The notes under the pieces: generated by a model
The model's database searches: none
The model's input: only the letters and a program-made list of their open reading frames with translations
Told to the model about the DNA's origin: nothing
In this document: positions 32,558-33,955 of the stretch, piece after piece
How the letters are laid out: every line of letters starts with the position of its first letter
Position numbering within the stretch: position 1 is the first letter of the stretch
Source: an uncultured Mycoplasmatota bacterium
Lineage (GTDB): Bacteria; Bacillota_I; Bacilli_A; RF39; UBA660
DNA length: 33,955 nucleotides
NCBI GenBank assembly: GCA_946494015.1
Contig: CAMMBL010000005.1
Span: 1-33,955, forward strand
Direction of reading: 5' to 3'
Made by a program: the position numbers and the translations under genes

Positions 32558-33955
32558 TTAGCTATCTAATGCTATTTGAAAAGGATTATTCTTAGTTCCA
32601 TCTCCCGAAGTTATTATTACTTCTTCTTTTAAATTTAAAGCTGGACGAATTCCTTTAATATCTGTACTATTACCTCCATTATATCCACTACCAAAAACAT
32701 CCAGAGTACGCACTGTAGAAAAATGAGGAGTTAAAGTCCAATAAGCTATATTATTCTCACTTCTATCAAATTGACCTGACATTAATTCTCCTAATCTAAG
32801 CAAACCAACTGTAGAAGATACTCTGCTTGTTGTTAAACTAGTACTAGTAGCATCACTATATTTAGCTAATCGATAACTTCTACCATCAGTTACACTACCC
32901 AAATACCACGTAGTACTACTTTTAATCAAACTTCTATAATCACTGCCAACATAATTTGTTAAATAACTTCCACTTAAAAATGTTCCTATCGTATTAGTAG
33001 TTGAATAAGTTGAATTACTTCCAAAAGCACTTTCTCTAAATGCACCGGAATCTTTTAATGGTTTAGCAATGGTTACTTTAGTAAATCCTTCTATTTCATG
33101 ACTTACTATTCTATATAAGTTATTTTCCCCATTACCAAAAGAAATATATTCTCCGCTATATCTTGTATTTAATTTTGTATCGTTTAAATCTGTATCATAA
33201 TCGCCAGTTAAACGATAAGGATCATTAATGGTTCCTGTGCCATTAGCTATTTCTATATCAGCTTTTAAATTTATGGATGGTCGTACACCATAGGCATAAC
33301 CTGAACTAAAATATGCTTTAACTCCAGAAGAACTTATAAAATTAATATCATAATCTTCAGCATATGGGGTAATAGTAAACCACTCAAGTCCATTATTTAA
33401 ATAACCATCAGTTCCTCCATTATTGCTAGACTTATATTCATAGATATTAAGCAAACCAACAGCATCTTCTACTATTGTTGTTCCATTTGGTTTTTGTATA
33501 CTTCCTAAATCAGTTGAAGAATCCATTGTTGCATCCCATTTTGCATCCATTACTATAAATTTTTCTGGTTCTCTTAAATTGCCTAAGAATCCATCGACAC
33601 TTTCATCATTTAACCATTCTTCCATATAACTTCCTTCAAAAGCTGTATTACTACCACTTGCATATGGTATTGCGCTTATATTCCATTGAGTTACTAATTT
33701 CGTTGTTTTCGCTTCATTATTTATAGATACCGCTCTCCATAACTTTCCACTATACCAAATATAATTATTTGGATCTGTTCCTGTTATAAATGTATCTGTC
33801 CCATCATCATAGGTACTCCCACTATCTCCTATATTATCTACTATTACATCTGATACATCTTCTCCCACAGGCTCTCCTTCTTTCCCATAAACATTAACTT
33901 TTATACTAAAGGTTAATCCTCCTCCATCTCCTTGCGGATTATATTCTTCTGTTAC
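32558..33955 (-). CDS. C-terminal part of a secreted surface protein with two lectin-like modules (truncated)
   Basis: The track begins at an internal GTG, but the frame stays open to the window edge (VTEEYNPQGDGGLTFSIKVNVYG upstream), so only the C-terminal about 465 residues are seen. Two homologous modules of roughly 200 residues follow: the first from NYIWYSGKLWRAV to YGVRPSINLK and GTGTINDPYRL, the second from EYISFGNGENNLYRIV to KGIRPALNLK and GDGTKNNPFQI. Shared elements are AVGLLNIYE/TVGLLRLGE, WFTITP/WYWTLTP-type strands and the G-(V/I)-RP-x-(L/I)-NLK ending, resembling DUF6273-like lectin or sulfatase-modifying folds. Composition (Ser, Thr, Gly, Asn, Tyr; no Cys) is that of an exported protein. 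There is no sortase motif or membrane anchor at the C-terminus (ends FQIALDS), so anchoring must be N-terminal or absent. Function is probably adhesion. Confidence 0.8.
   Translation of the reverse strand, partial: VTEEYNPQGDGGGLTFSIKVNVYGKEGEPVGEDVSDVIVDNIGDSGSTYDDGTDTFITGTDPNNYIWYSGKLWRAVSINNEAKTTKLVTQWNISAIPYASGSNTAFEGSYMEEWLNDESVDGFLGNLREPEKFIVMDAKWDATMDSSTDLGSIQKPNGTTIVEDAVGLLNIYEYKSSNNGGTDGYLNNGLEWFTITPYAEDYDINFISSSGVKAYFSSGYAYGVRPSINLKADIEIANGTGTINDPYRLTGDYDTDLNDTKLNTRYSGEYISFGNGENNLYRIVSHEIEGFTKVTIAKPLKDSGAFRESAFGSNSTYSTTNTIGTFLSGSYLTNYVGSDYRSLIKSSTTWYLGSVTDGRSYRLAKYSDATSTSLTTSRVSSTVGLLRLGELMSGQFDRSENNIAYWTLTPHFSTVRTLDVFGSGYNGGNSTDIKGIRPALNLKEEVIITSGDGTKNNPFQIALDS

Noticed and set aside
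1-33955. Mycoplasma genetic code (UGA = Trp)
   Set aside because: ATGA overlaps use TGA as stop at both regulator-kinase junctions, and Trp is encoded by TGG.
1-33955. CRISPR array, prophage or integrative element
   Set aside because: No regularly spaced repeats, cas genes, phage structural genes, integrases or att-like repeats next to the tRNA were found; the only mobile trace is the tnpB remnant.

Overview
The window is a very AT-rich, low-GC Gram-positive-type chromosome segment. Gene content (hrcA-grpE-dnaK-dnaJ with CIRCE, an Asn T-box, a RelA/SpoT homologue, BceAB-type transporters, TTGACA/TATAAT promoters) and protein style point to an uncultured gut Bacilli/Mollicutes-like lineage such as RF39 or Erysipelotrichales. 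The taxon is inference. In-frame UGA is used as a stop (for example ATGA overlaps between response-regulator and kinase genes), so the code is standard and not the Mycoplasma code. Almost everything is on the minus strand; the plus strand carries one tRNA, one DNA-repair gene and decayed remnants.

Region 1 (1-8110), translation and heat shock. An asparagine-type T-box leader with a clear promoter reads into a frameshifted YbaK/ProX-like tRNA-editing gene and then asnS, which is cut by the window edge. Upstream is hrcA-grpE-dnaK-pepF-dnaJ, controlled by a perfectly spaced promoter flanked by one good and one degenerate CIRCE operator. An oligoendopeptidase F gene is inserted between dnaK and dnaJ, and GrpE has a Cys/His-rich N-terminal tail.

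Region 2 (8110-18000), mixed accessory and signalling genes. It holds a heavily decayed IS605-type tnpB, a two-gene cassette for a membrane-anchored TasA/camelysin-like protein and a pilin-like peptide, and tRNA-Arg(TCT). Next come a phosphorelay (7TM hybrid kinase plus an HPt-REC protein), a small-protein/acyl-ligase operon, a (p)ppGpp enzyme with a probably damaged synthetase site, a 35-residue membrane peptide with its own promoter and terminator, and two uncharacterised genes.

Region 3 (18000-32530), envelope stress. Two BceRSAB-like modules (response regulator, short-loop kinase, ABC ATPase, FtsX-type permease) flank a truncated AbiF-like gene with a structured leader, a GreA-family factor overlapping a HelD-type RNA polymerase helicase, and the UV endonuclease uvsE. 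The second module also carries a VTT/TVP38 membrane protein and an unknown 124-residue protein. The presumed logic is that peptide or lipid-II-binding antibiotics are sensed and removed by the BceAB systems, while HelD and GreA act on stalled RNA polymerase.

Region 4 (32530-end) is the C-terminal part of a large secreted surface protein with two tandem lectin-like modules; it runs off the right edge.
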